Below the pieces are notes generated by a model that ran no database searches, was not told where the DNA came from, and saw nothing but the letters and a program-made list of their open reading frames with translations. Shown here one piece after another: positions 52,867 to 64,000 of a stretch of 64,000 bases of DNA (position 1 is the stretch's first letter; every line of letters starts with the position of its first letter). Source of the DNA: Phanerodontia chrysosporium. Its lineage: Eukaryota > Basidiomycota > Agaricomycetes > Polyporales > Phanerochaetaceae. The stretch covers positions 1-64,000 of the forward strand of contig MJGA01000027.1 of NCBI GenBank assembly GCA_001910725.1, given 5' to 3'. Both the position numbers and the translations under genes were made by a program.

Positions 52867-55800
52867 ATGACGATGGTGAACGATGCCACCGAAGCCGCAC
52901 TGGGTCTACTAGGTCTCACTGGCAGCATCGACTTCACAACAACATCGACGATCCCCCTCAAACGAAAGCCGTCGACCTCTTTCCTTCTTCCCGACGACGA
53001 CCCCGACTCGTCCAACAACAGCTCTGACTCCATAAACTGCATATGCGGCTATAGCTACGACGACGGCTTTTCTGTAGCATGCGACGACTGCTCGCGCTGG
53101 GTCCATGCTGCCTGCTTCGACATCAGCGAGGGCGAGGTCCCTGAAGAATGGCGATGCTGGGTCTGCGAGCCAAGAAAGGTGGATAGGGAGCGGGCTGCAA
53201 GACTACAAAGGCAGAGGCAGCGAAAACTACAGGAGGAGGCAGAGGGGAGAAGCAGAACATACGAAGGCGAGTGAGCAGTCCTGGTGTCGAGAGGAAACGT
53301 CGCGCAAGCGCAGCCGCCATCGACGGCAGCTCAGCCACGAAACGGAAGCGGCGGTACTCGGTCTCGACGACGCAGGCTATGCAGCAGCAGCACTCGGAGC
53401 GGCAGCACTCGGGCGGGCACCAACAGCAGGCCTCGCATCAGCACCCCCACTCGCCCGCCGAGGACGAGCACATCGACATCGACGAGCCGGCAACGCACAG
53501 CTATGTGCACATCGAGAAGGACATCATCCCACATCAGTACACGCGCGACAAGCTCAAGAGGCTCGCCCAGCACTGGCGTGGCGTCACCGCGCTCGATGCC
53601 GCCACCGCCGACGACCCGACTGTTCCCGTCCTGCTCACACCAGAAGAGTTCCCCTCGACACCGCAGACGTCCCTGCACCCGCTGCCAAGATCGTCGTACT
53701 CGCACCCGACCCTCTCGTCTCACATGAACCCCTCTGTCCGCCCACCTTCCTACACTGTACGCACGACCCAACCGATCCCGTCCTCAGGACTGATCGCACC
53801 ATACACCTCCACCATCATTCCGTCGACAGTGTACCTGTCCGACCCGCTGAACTCGTATGCGCACCTCGGTATGCCCAAGCCCTTTGTCCACCTTATGGGC
53901 CCTCCGCTCGACCTCGCCCTGGACGCCCGGCTCGCAGGGAACAGCTCGCGATATGTGCGCAGTGGATGTCGGCCGAATGCAGTTCTTCGCCCGATGCTGT
54001 GCCGACGGTCGCGCAAGAGCGCCGTCGACGACGACACCCTCACGTTCGGGGTGTTCGCGCTGCGGGACCTCAAGGCACACGAGGAGGTTGTGCTTGGGTG
54101 GGAATGGGACGATGGGAGCGTGATTCATCATCTTCCGGCGCTGATAGACAGTCCGCATGTTTTTGCGTGCGTCTCCTCTATCCTTTGTCTGTGGGTATCG
54201 GTTGCTGATGGGCTGTGCTTTGCTGTGGCGTATGTTACAGACCGCCGCGCTTCCAGCAGTTCCGCCACCAGATGACCTCAATGCTGCATGCGCTCTCGTC
54301 AACGTTCACAACATGTGCGTGTGGCGCCAGAACAAAAGACTGTGCGCTCAATCGACTTGCCGAGTTCGTCGATGGCCAGACACCCCCGACACCCTCTCCG
54401 TCGCCTCCGACACACCATGCCGAGGATCCGCTTTCACGGTCGGACGCTCGGGATAGGGATGAGGGCCCGCGAAGCAGCAGGGCGGATCTAGGGCCGTTGA
54501 TTGGCGTGGAGAGGGGCTTCAGGACGAAGGAGCGAGTGCCGATGTCGGGTGGGATGAGTGGCGTCGAAATGGTGACCCCCGCCAGAGGCTGGGGAAGTGG
54601 CTGGCACGACGACCAATTCCCAGATACCCCTGACGCGGGGCCTTCGCGTCTGGCTCATACTGATATACAGACTCCTTTGTCACCGAAGTCCACAACATCC
54701 AAGACATGGGATCGGAAGGGCAAGGCCAGGGCAACCGACGACGAGATGGAGGTGTTCGAGCCTCGCCGAGACGCTGCGACTAAGCGCGCAACGAAGAGTC
54801 GATCAAAGCGCAAGAATGGGGCGGTCAAGCCGACCTCGGCGTCGTCTGCGTCGTCGTCGTCGTCTCCGCGCACGCTGCCTGTACCCCAGCTCGTACCTGA
54901 AAACGAGGAGAAGCTGCCGCCAAAGTTTCGCAAGAAGTGGATACACGAAAAGTCAGACTCGCTTTCGGAATCGCCGACTTCGCCGACAGCCCCAGCACCT
55001 ATACGGAGAAGAGGGAAGGGTGAGGGAAGGATAGATGGTACCGATGTCGAAGAGATGTCCGATGGTGCGTACTTGTGATTTGGAGACCAAACCTCTCCTG
55101 AATGCTTCGACTTTGCAGATGCTCAGGTCATGCCGCCACCATCTCTACCGCCACCGTCTACGACCTCACCACCCAGTCGTCTTGACCGTCTTCCGAACCT
55201 GTCTTCCCCCGTTCCCGGCCACACCTCTGATCCAACCTCTCCCACTGCCTCATTCGCCAACTTATCCCTTTTGTCTCCTGCCGTCAATGAGACGCCGGGT
55301 TCCTCGAATTCCAAGTCTCCACAGTCCGAAAACCCTGTCCGTACCAAGACAGAGGTCGTGGATGACATTGAGATGAGAGACGAACCTTTGGTGCTCCCAT
55401 CTACCATGTCTCGCCGACCCTCCTCCCCTTTACACGCACCGCTCGTACCAACTCTTCCGCGACCCTCGTCACCGTCAGAGGAGCGGCAACGGCGACGAGC
55501 TGCAGCGCTCGCACAAGATGTAACGGCGTCGGGATCGCAACAAGTGGGTGATAACGTCTTGGCTGCCGTCGCTCCTGTCGGAGATATGGAGCCCGAACAG
55601 GAAGCGCACGTAGCTCCGGCTGCGGCACCCTCTGCCGCAGAAGGGTCTGCGGACCCTATGCACCTATTCGACAACCCACAGGTTGAGGCTGCAGGGTACA
55701 CTGAGCCTGCAGCGAGGCAGCCTTCTGAGGACCACGAGGCAGTCAAAGTTGAGCCGTCAAAGACGCCGCCACGCTCAGCTGCCGAGGAGCCGCCGCCACA

Positions 55801-56857
55801 GAAGGTGAAGCTGTCGCTGAAGGACTTCGCCATGCGCAAGCGGAAGCAGCGCGAGGAGGAGAACAAGGCGAGCGCTTCGCCGTCTGTTCCTGCTGTACCG
55901 CTCGCATCTGAACCAGATGTGACTCACGCGGAGGCGGCGCACAAGGACAAGGAGGAATCGGTGCTGCTATCCGAGTCGCTGCCTGACAGGTCGGAGCCGA
56001 TCAGCGATGCCCTACCCTCAGATCCCAACAGTAGTACTGCAGAGGAGAAGCCATCCGAGCAGGTCGTACAACACGATCATTCCGGGGTCGATGAGAGGCC
56101 AGCTCCAGCAGACGGCTCGCCGAAGCCTCAAGCTACCCTTGCAGAAGTCCCTGTCAACGTCGCCTCGCACCAGACCTATGTGGCGGATGTCAGCATGGAT
56201 ATTGATGACTCCTCGTCATCGCTCATGGCAAAGGTTGAGTTGGCGGAGACAAGACTTCCTAGCCGTTCGCCTCCGAGGATTGTCGTAGATCATTCCTCGC
56301 AATCTCCTGCACGACGAATTGAGCCTCCCGCAGACCCTCCGCTGTCTCCGCAGACCAATCAGGAGAATACGGAGCCTCTCCGTGTGGAGGTTCGCTCGCC
56401 TGCTTCGTCGCACACACTCGCGCGCACAGTGTCTCGGGAAGACGGCGAGATATTCAGTCCGCCGCCGCCGAAACCATTGCCTCTGGCGCCGCGTGCGCAC
56501 TCACCTCCAACACATCCTCGATCATTCCACTCAGGGAGCACATCGCCCGTGCGACCTCCGCCACCGCCGCCACCGCCTCGCCGGCCGCTCCAACCTGCGC
56601 CGCACCGGTCTCAGTTGCAAAACGGGCCGCCTAGCAGCAGGCCGTTGCCCAGTGGACCCCGCGCGCTGCGCGGATTGAGTGGCAGTGGCAGTCATTACTA
56701 CCCACCTTTCTCTGGAGGAGGAGGCGCACCACGTGCGCCGTCTGCCGACAGGGACCGGGACCGGGACCGGGACCGGGACCACCGCATGGACTGGGATCGC
56801 GATACGCGCCGAGGGAGCTCTTGGGGCCGTGGGCGCGGCGGTGGTTGGGGACGGTAG
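52867..56857 (+). CDS. SET3: Set3-like protein: PHD finger plus SET domain
   Basis: Start at the first in-frame ATG (52867). PHD finger at about residues 55-105: INCICGYSYDDGFSVACDDC then WVHAACF and CWVC. A SET domain follows (LGMPKPFVHLMGPP; RYVRSGCRPNAVLRP; FGVFALRDLKAHEEVVLGW), then CACGARTKDCALNRLAEF, as in fungal Set3, then over 800 disordered Pro/Ser-rich residues ending in an Arg-Asp repeat and RGRGGGWGR. Later exons: to 54166, 54241-55064, 55119-56857. Yeast Set3 scaffolds a histone deacetylase complex and reads H3K4 methylation. Between the PHD exon (stop at 53272-53274) and the SET frame (open through RRRVSSPGVERKRR, 53260 on) the frame changes with no usual-size intron. A 32-nt intron from GTGGAT at 53179 would solve it, or there is a frameshift. 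Confidence 0.78.
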
Positions 56858-57469
56858 CCTTGAGGCCGCCGCTTGTTTTTCTCTCACTTGCACATTGACC
56901 TGCTCTTGATTTCTGAATTCCCCTCTCTTCCTTATCGTGCTGCAGGCACTCGCACCACTCCCGCTGCTCGCTGTAATATCCCTGTGTCATACCATACGCC
57001 TGTGTTAACCTTCCAGTCCCTTTTAATTGCTCATCGTCGATGTTTTCCTGATTCCCTCTCTTGCTGCAGTACTTTTACATACCAGTAGACGTGTAGTTTG
57101 ATATGTCCTTATGTGTCTGTAAGTCAACGACATGCAATGCAATGCGATATGCAGTCCGCCTTGGAGGCGCTCGCGCTCTCTTGCCCACCGCCACCATCTT
57201 CCACCTGGACTTTGTTTGTCCCAGATGCATATGACTGACCCCCGGTTTGCCTTCTACCTCTTTCTGTCTTGAATGACCACATAGATCCAATGACAGCTAT
57301 GTGCGGAAGTGCGGATTGCCCCCAACCAAGTTGCGCAGAATGGTCCTGACTTTCCCATAAATACTGAGATCGTTGACGGAAATGCAGACTGTAACCGAAA
57401 GACGTATGTACTCGAGCATCTTTCTGCTTTTTGCGCTGCACACGAGCACAGGCATGCCTGTTCGAGCTG

Positions 57470-58118
57470 AGCGCTGAACAGCGAGCCCGCGCCTGTCAAC
57501 GGTTTGAAGCCCTCTTCCAGATGATCCGGGGCACGTTGTGGCCCATGTCGAGAAACTGGGTTTTCCGGCCGATGCCGTTAAGTGGTTCTCAACGGTATGT
57601 TTGTCTGCGCTTGCTTCACCGTCAGTTCTGCTGACAGCATGCACAAAATCTGAATCACAATGTCCCAGGTGGGAGGCTATATCGCGGTCTTACTGTCCTG
57701 GAAACCGTTGAGATACTCAAGGGACGCCCTCTCATATATGAGGAATATTTCCAGGTGGTGCGTCGAGCTGGTAAGTAGCTTCGAGTAGTACACGTCGCGG
57801 CAGGCCATGCTAGTACCGTAAGCCCGATGTAGGCCTTATTGCTATTGATGATGCTTTCATACTCGAGAGTGCCACCTACTGGTTGTTGCAGAAGCACTTT
57901 CGCAAGGAGCCATTCTAAATGGACTTGGCAGGTCTCTCTCATGACATGCATGACTCGGTGAGGCGTTGGCATCATGGACGGTGTGCCATGATAGCAATTC
58001 AGGAAGTGGTCGGGTCGAGCACAATTCTAGACAACCTTTTCCACTTGTGGAGATGCGGTCAGGAAGATATCATTGAACACGATGGCTGGCATGCCCCCAT
58101 GCACACTGCAGATCGCTG
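57470..58118 (+). pseudogene. Gutted farnesyl-diphosphate synthase pseudogene
   Basis: Fragments in order: LSAEQRARACQRFEALFQ, then after a frameshift VAHVEKLGFPADAVKWFST, then (intron) VPGGRLYRGLTVLETVEILK, EEYFQVVRRAG, then [20 protein letters not shown] and KHFRKEPF. These match the N-terminal third of eukaryotic farnesyl-PP synthase (Erg20). The exon with the first Asp-rich motif (DDxxD) is missing, KHFRKEPF is followed by a TAA where Tyr is expected, and the second half of the enzyme is absent. The downstream open frame to 58118 does not look like the family. A dead partial copy; a functional gene must exist elsewhere. Confidence 0.75.
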
Positions 58119-58120
58119 AG

Positions 58121-59678
58121 ACATGGAGTATATTGAATGTGTCCCGAAGAATGTCTCTGCATGACTGGGGTGCATCTTCTGTAGTGACGTAAAATCTGTC
58201 CACGTAGCGTAATCACTTCGGCAATGCTCGATCTGCTTTGGAGGTGGTCCATGCAAGCTTTATGGAACCTGTTTCTGTGCCTGTTAGTAAGGACTGCCAC
58301 CGTGCCTGCCTTCGCCAGGGAGGACTCACATTCCACACGGCGAGAATGACCTGAGCTTCCAACACAAAATGCGGGACATAAGTAGACAGTTGACGAACTC
58401 AGTACAGCTCGAAACTTCGACCATACATACACGGTTCACCAGCACGAAGTCGAAGGCCAGAAGACAGCTCCGCTATCTCGCATGGGACGGGGCGTCGCAG
58501 GCACAAGATTAGCAGGAGCCGTTCCGGAACGAGCGCAAATTAGATCACATCTCGAGTATGGAGGCGGAACGCGGGGCTTAGGACCTGACTGTAACTGTAC
58601 GAAGGAGGCTTGCAAGTATGAGTTGTGCACAGGTGCACGACGTACTCACAAGGTAATGTATGCCGAAGTGCACGGTCGCTTGCCCACTTCTGCCACATTG
58701 TGGAGGCAATTCCTCGCGCTTTATACCCTTCGGTTGCTGACGCCACCTGAGCAATTCTGCGCGTACGTCGGCAAGACGATGCGCGTAACGTATCTTTCAC
58801 CGGCCGCCGTCGCTTTCCAGGGCTACATGCACCCGTGCGCGGCGCCGACGATCGCGAGAGAGCACGATTTGGCTGACTGAAAAAGCCACCCATTGCCGAG
58901 AATCTCGACTGGCCTGGCTTGCGGCGCCGCCTCCAGGTATGGGCTGGTGCTTTGTGAATCTGTAATTGGGTTGATGGTGAGATTAACCAGCGTGAGTTAG
59001 CTTAATGAACGGTCAACTTCCCGAACAACGGATGAAGTTGAGGCAGGCGCTGTGAACTCCTCGGGGGCGTTGAGAAGCTGGCTCTGCAAAGTCGACAGGT
59101 ACTTCTTAGAGATCGCATGCCGAAAGGGGACCGACTGCACAGACTATGGGCAATACGATGTCAATAGAGTATTCAAAGAAGAGTGATGCAATGCGCTCAT
59201 ACCAGCAGCAGCTTCCCAGCTCGCCCGCTCGACATAGTATCATGACTTTCGGTTCCAAGGTAACACTACCACAGCACCATATAGCACACGGGCCGGTGCG
59301 GTCCAACGCGCGAACATCGCCCAGCGTGTCACTCTTTTCCCAAACAGAGTGTCGCTGGTGATTTTTGCGACGTCCGACGTGGCCCACGCACCGCCCAGAT
59401 GCAAAGATGCCGACGGCGCTCTCATCGGAAGCCGGGCGCGTTGTCGGTAGCTTCCCACACTGTCAAGGCAACGCAAGACACGGGTATTTGCTGGGAGTAT
59501 GTTGTCGGATAGTCGTCGCCCCGCGGAAGGTCCGGCACCGCTGCACTCTCAGGAGCGGTGCCCCCTGGGAATGTCGTACTCGACATGCCTGCGCCATATA
59601 TGACACGTTTGCGTCTGCGCCCGCATTGAGGCACCCAACAGACCCCATATCCATCGTCTGGACCTGGCAAGGGTATAG
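58121..59678. other. Intergenic, no gene recognised
   Basis: Contains an ORF at 58482-58880 and several overlapping short frames, none convincing. TATATGACACG near 59598, about 80 bp before the next start codon, may belong to its promoter. Confidence 0.4.
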
Positions 59679-60639
59679 ATGGATCAGCGCACGGAGACGA
59701 CGCTCGAGCCCAAAGACTCACGGAGCACGCTTGTCGACGAGGTCGACAAGCCGACCCGCTCAGAGACCCCGCACCCGCTCACAAACGGCAGCACTGCGAC
59801 GACACCGGCTTCTCCGTTCAGCGCATCCTTCGACCCGAATGGCCCGCCGCCCCAGACGCCGCCTGTTGGCGGGCTGCACTCATCCATGGTCGCCGCGCTA
59901 GCGGGCCCTGCGGCGGATCCGCCGGCGATGGCGCAAGGGAACGCAGAGGCCTGGAGGAGCAGCGTCGCGTCGTCGCTCAATGCGCTTGCGGCGCACTTCA
60001 TGGTGGCTTCCCAGGCACTGGCTACGCTGCCTACGCCCGAGCGCGAGAGCCCCTCGTTCAGTGCAGCACTGGCGGTCGTTGAGCAGACGCAGGCGCGTTT
60101 GCGGGAGGAGCTTGACGGCCTACGCGAGCAGGTCGAGTTTCTGCGCGTGCGGGAGAAGGGTGCGGCTGAGAAGGGCCGTGAGCGCGAACACGCAGACGTG
60201 CCAATGGATGCATACGAGGTGCGCTTACAGGCGGTTGAGAAGAAGGTCGAGGAGCTTGCGGAGACCATCCGGCTCGAGTAAGTATCGGGGCTCTTCGTAT
60301 TTGGTCGATGGTAAGCTAAACCAGTAACGTACAGCCAAGCCCGCCTGTATGCCCGCCTTCTAAACTCGACGGTCACCACGAATAAGATGGCACTTACTCC
60401 GCCGGTCATGGCCAACGGCAAGACGCCGCAAAATTTCCCGGCCACCAAGGGCGAGTTTGAGCACCTGACAAGTGAGCGAAAATGGTACTGTCAAAGCCGC
60501 GCGCTGACCGATTTTCTGGCGTGCAGAGGAGCGCTACGAGTTCTTGCTGAAGTCATATAACGTGCCTCTGAAGGGCGACACTGCGGCGAAGAGGCAGCTC
60601 TTGCGAGAATTCATCGGACTGAGCCCGGCCAAGCCCTGA
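59679..60639 (+). CDS. Coiled-coil protein of unknown function
   Basis: Three exons: 59679-60277, 60335-60471, 60527-60639; 282 aa with consistent phases. A disordered Ser/Thr/Pro-rich N-terminus (about 75 residues) is followed by an Ala-rich helical stretch, a long coiled coil (VVEQTQARLREELDGLREQ; YEVRLQAVEKKVEELAETI) and a compact C-terminal segment (LKSYNVPLKGDTAAKRQLL). I do not recognise the family; the tail recalls fungal Mug135-like proteins but I cannot confirm it. No signal peptide or membrane segment. Nothing is broken. Confidence 0.65.
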
Positions 60640-61084
60640 ACTCTATGTTGGACGGTCGCTGTAGGTACGAATCACAATCACAGTGAGGCGCATGGTGTTG
60701 CAGGCCATATGCTAGATGAACAGCTTTCTCAGTTTTGCACTTTCCAAGTCATGTAGAGCGACACTTACATTCAGACATTTTGCACATCGGCCTGAGGTTA
60801 CAGTCAATACCCATGATTATACGAAGGACCACCTTTGAAGGTCATCCTGTCTGGGGCGACGGGTTTTGATCTACATCAGTGCTGTTCACCGCACTCATGG
60901 CTGCGCTAGTTTCTAATGGTGCTTCGAGTTTGGGTCAAGAAATATTTGATAACGTCCGCACGTAGACGAGAACATGCAGATGGCGATTATGCGAAGCGCG
61001 AAGCCCTAGATGCTATACGTAGTGAACCCTTGCAAGAGAGACCCCGACGTGGCCTGAACGAGGAATCAAACTTGACATGCACGC
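60640..61084. other. Intergenic between convergent genes
   Basis: 3' regions of the coiled-coil gene (plus) and CBP3 (minus). No feature recognised. Confidence 0.45.
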
Positions 61085-62374
61085 TTACTCGCGAATCTTC
61101 CCAAACTTCAGCAACTGGACCGACTCCGGACCACCCTTCATGATCTGCTCGTCGGGGATCTTCTCTAGCCGAACGAGCTCGCGATGCACATATTGCACGA
61201 TGTCGGCCATGAGCTCGGGGTACCGCACGTACTTGTCGGCCTCGTCGGGCGCGAAGTCGTGGACACCGGAGCCATCGTCCCGCGCCTCCTCGACCTCGAG
61301 GCCGACCTTGTCGATCTTCGCGACCTTCTCGACCTCGCCACCAACGAGGTTGACGCTGCGGCGGAAGTAGGGCTTGTCGCCGCGCGCCTCCGGGGAGGAC
61401 GGGTACACGATGCCGCGTGCACCGCGCGCACCGAGGAAGTTGCGCCAGACGGCGGCCGCCATCTCGGCGTCGCCGCGGATGAGCCCCATGTCGAAGGACA
61501 TGCCGAGGCCAGCCCATTGCTCCTTCAGGATCTTCATCTGACGCGTCACGAGCCGCTCGGGAGCCTTGCCCTTTGGCCGCTTGTCGGCGTTTGCGACAGT
61601 GTAGAATGTCGTGGGGATGGTGTATGTACTCTGCGGCGCGGGCTCTGGCGGCGCGTTTTTGGGTGGGGTTGCAGGCTGCAACACTTGTCGGATGCGGTCT
61701 TCGACGTCGAGGAAGAAGTGATCGACCAGGGCTTGAATGTAGTACTTGCCCACCGGATCAGGCAGAGCACGGAAGCGTACGGTGAGTAGCCAGATGTGCA
61801 GGTTTGTGATAGAAAACCAGGATTGGAACGTTGGTGGAAGGCTGCACTCTGAAAAGTAGGTCAACACTAGTTCAATACTAGGAGGAACGAGCATATGCAG
61901 ATGGAAGCATAACAGACGTCGGATTCACACACGACATCCGAGACGCATACATAGACCGAATGCATGAAGCTGCAGACCTCCCAGGTCGCTAACATACACG
62001 AATTGCATAAAAGGGCTCGCAGAAGGGGAAAACGCACCATTTTGCCAGAACGCACTCTCCTCCTCCGCCTTCGGTACACACAGTTGCTCGTACATCATGA
62101 ACGCGCGCCGCCCCGCGATTTGCTTCGGCGAGTTGAAGCCAAGGAGCGTCGCGAGGTTCAACACGAACTTCTTCGCCGTTGGTGACTGGATAATCTTCTG
62201 CTCTATCCATGACCGCTTCGGTTCGGGTTTGCGTAGCGGAGTCGGCGGCGGAGCCTGCGATGTAGACGGCTCGGTTTTTTGGTGAAGGAGCGGAGTTGTC
62301 GAGAGAGACCGACGTGCAATGTTTTGGAGGTTGGCTTGCCGGAGGCGGCGAGCGAGGATGGACCGAGCAACCAT
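61085..62374 (-). CDS. CBP3: Cytochrome bc1 assembly chaperone Cbp3
   Basis: Two exons: 62038-62374 and 61085-61848; 366 aa. The N-terminus MVARSILARRLRQANLQNIA is an Arg-rich mitochondrial presequence. The ubiquinol-cytochrome c chaperone domain follows: MMYEQLCVPKAEEESAFWQN, SLPPTFQSWFSITNLHIWLL, YYIQALVDHFFLDVEDRIRQ, TRQMKILKEQWAGLGMSFD, and MAAAVWRNFLGARG. With its partner Cbp6, yeast Cbp3 binds mitoribosomes and newly made cytochrome b for complex III assembly. A linker of about 40 residues inside the domain (ATPPKNAPPEPAPQ..) and a long tail are typical of fungal versions. The sequence looks normal. Confidence 0.88.
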
Positions 62375-62664
62375 GCTGGGAGGAAAAGGCGAAGATGAAC
62401 GCGGTGAACCCGCGAGCTAACGGCGCGCGTCCAGCCTTCGAAGCGCGTCGTATTCCAATCAAAACTCATTCATTACGATTGTAACTCGATAACAAGCAGA
62501 AATAAGCCGGGTAAGCAATGAATGTATGCATCAGATCGAATGGTCCGCTTTGAGCACTGTAATCCATATCCGAGGGTACAACACGGCCAAGAAAACAAAC
62601 TACTCCAACATACACAAAGCATATTGACTGTCTGGATAGGAGGGTAGTAGAAAGGATCTTCAAA

Positions 62665-64000
62665 CTATTCAACACCCTCGAACCAGGGATCTCGGAGCAA
62701 ATCTTCTGCGCTTGGACGGTCGTCCGGGTTCAAGCATAAGCATCTATGCAGAAACATAGCAGTCGAGTGGATCTGATCTGCGGCAATGAGACCGCTCTGT
62801 CGGAGATATCGCTTGAAACCGATAGGATGTGGCGGTGGGGTAGCTCGGAGTTCACCTAACGCAAGGGCTAGCTCAATGATATGACTCGGCAATGGCGTAA
62901 GTTTATGACTCACACGTTTCTTCGAACCACATCGATGCGTTCTTACTGACGTTGAGCTGCTCTGGAGAGATATCCTCACCCGTAAAGCTCATCATCTGAT
63001 ACAACATAGCCTCGTCGGGGTCTGCAATGGCAGCAGGCTCACTCATTGCCTCATGTCTGAATAGTGGTTCGCCTATCAGAAGCTCATGGGCCTTCACGCC
63101 CGTTTATATGAGACGCAAGTCTAGCGCGAAGCATGCGATACTCACCATACACCCGACCAACCATATATCCACCTTCTCATCCCATGAGCCGCCAAGAATC
63201 ACCTCGGGTGGTCGCAGGTGAGCAGGTGTGCTGATTTCAAGTATTCGCTTTTCCTTGCTAATAGGTTGAGCTTGTATGTGAATTGATTAGCATCCTTGGC
63301 GCAGTGACGACCTGGAACATACCGAAGCCAAAATCTGCGAGCACGAATGTGCGATTCATGACATGGTTCAGTGAGCTGGGAAGCGGCACTGGGTGCGAGA
63401 CCACGCTCTGCACTGTGCAGCCGTCCGAGACTTCCGGCGGATTATGTCTCGGCGGGTCAGATGCCATCCATTCGGTCACTTCGCCCACCTTGAAGCCTTG
63501 TCGCAGCGAGAATAGCACATTGCTGGGCTGGACATCCGTGTGGACGAATCCGCTCCGATGGGTGTGCGCGATCCCGCGCAGTACGTGTAGCAAGATGCGC
63601 TTGCTGAGGTCGATAGGCAGCGGGCGAGGGTCATCATCTGCAGCATTCTCCGGCTTGCTTGGAGGCAAATTGCGGAGATTTTCGACAGTCCCGCCGTGGG
63701 GGTCCGTGACTAGGCACAAGTGCTCGCCGTCGCTCTCCTCCTTGCCTCTGAGCAGGATCTCGTCGCGCAGCTCGAGAGCATGGGCCGAGTACGGCGACGA
63801 GGTGCACTTTAGGGTGCGCATGGTTGCAGCCTCCCAGTAGCGTTCGTACTCGTTCATCTTTGTCGCAAAGCCCGTCAGGACCTTGAGCGCCACGTACGTG
63901 CCCTCGCTGGTGTCCATCTTTTAGCAGCGGCGTCGCGCAGGGTGGACAGCGCGGACATACGTGTTGCCTGCGAGCCAGACGCTGCTGTGGAGGCCCCAGC
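62665..64000 (-). CDS. SRPK-like protein kinase, partial at window edge
   Basis: Exons 63961-64000 (runs off the window), 63323-63917, 63146-63270, 62914-63091, 62665-62855. The edge exon codes the Gly-rich loop (GWGLHSSVWLAG), the next the VAIK-type lysine (VALKVL). Then comes the catalytic loop HTDVQPSNVLF, FVLADFGF with the exon junction giving DFGFAQPI, the APE-like HLRPPEV, DIWLVGCM, and the C-terminal lobe ending in RPSAEDLLRDPWFEG. SR-protein kinases read HTDIKPENVL; here the loop Lys is Gln, which may weaken catalysis, though many fungal members of this expanded group vary there. The MDTSEG start is only an exon start, not the true N-terminus. Substrate unknown. Confidence 0.8.

Noticed and set aside
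58482..58880. 132-codon ORF between the synthase relic and the coiled-coil gene
   Set aside because: No domain or conserved-looking segment, and a competing ORF of similar length on the opposite strand.

Overview
This window is nuclear DNA of a filamentous fungus, almost certainly an Agaricomycete basidiomycete. Genes are dense and cut by many 47-60 nt GT-AG introns, some exons are only 6-19 nt, and the families seen (Zn2Cys6 cluster, Rho2-type GTPase, Set3, Cbp3, SRPK-like kinase, OTT_1508-like deaminase) fit such a fungus. The order and species cannot be fixed from sequence alone. Exon boundaries are my own reading of splice consensus plus frame continuity; no alignment or transcript was available.

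Layout. 0.9-5 kb: a Zn2Cys6/coiled-coil gene with a frameshift, an unknown minus-strand gene, and an Asp/Glu-rich minus-strand gene. 5.5-31.9 kb: two tandem paralogues of a SNF2-like helicase. Copy A (5534-10286, 13 exons) reads through intact. Copy B (11320-31881) is split in exon 4, just before its Walker A motif, by a 15.8-kb nest of two Ty3/gypsy retrotransposons. The older, plus-strand element 1 (12664-28465, 5-bp target duplication CCACC, LTRs differing at 14 of 694 sites) carries the younger, minus-strand element 2 (19370-27471, duplication ACTCC, LTRs that look identical) inside its chromodomain. Element 2 has intact ORF0, gag and pol, and its pol ends in a chromodomain followed by a complete dUTPase.

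The most interesting signal is the leader of both retroelements. Each has an extra reading frame (ORF0, about 230-245 codons) between the LTR and gag. The two ORF0s share a C-terminal motif pattern. Neither contains an ATG, and the whole predicted RNA leader (about 1.3-1.5 kb) has no ATG in any frame on the sense strand until the gag start. In both elements ORF0 begins right after an AG acceptor followed by TGCC, and a donor preceded by A exists upstream, so splicing would create the start codon (A|TG). Spliced RNA would then make ORF0 and unspliced RNA would make Gag. Both elements also carry a Tf1-type self-primer: the predicted RNA 5' end is complementary to a site 2 nt inside the 5' LTR.

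32-35 kb: a gene-poor repeat block with about 17 copies of a 17-bp palindrome (GGTCGCCACTGGCGACC-like) alternating with CCCTA..TAGGG palindromes, a foldback element, a short telomere-like tract and a decayed solo LTR of the element 1 family. Other copies of the 17-bp palindrome lie in introns 4 and 7 of both helicase paralogues.

35.7-64 kb: mostly housekeeping genes. These are a small unknown gene, a BuGZ/ZNF207-like zinc-finger protein, an alpha/beta hydrolase, an NTF2-like/flavin monooxygenase fusion, a deaminase-like protein, a gutted dynamin pseudogene, a Rho2-type GTPase, mitochondrial Mn-superoxide dismutase, a Set3-like PHD/SET protein, a gutted farnesyl-diphosphate-synthase pseudogene, a coiled-coil protein, the Cbp3 cytochrome bc1 assembly factor and an SRPK-like kinase running off the right edge. 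About 3 kb (48.3-51.4 kb) and 1.5 kb (58.1-59.7 kb) hold nothing I can recognise.
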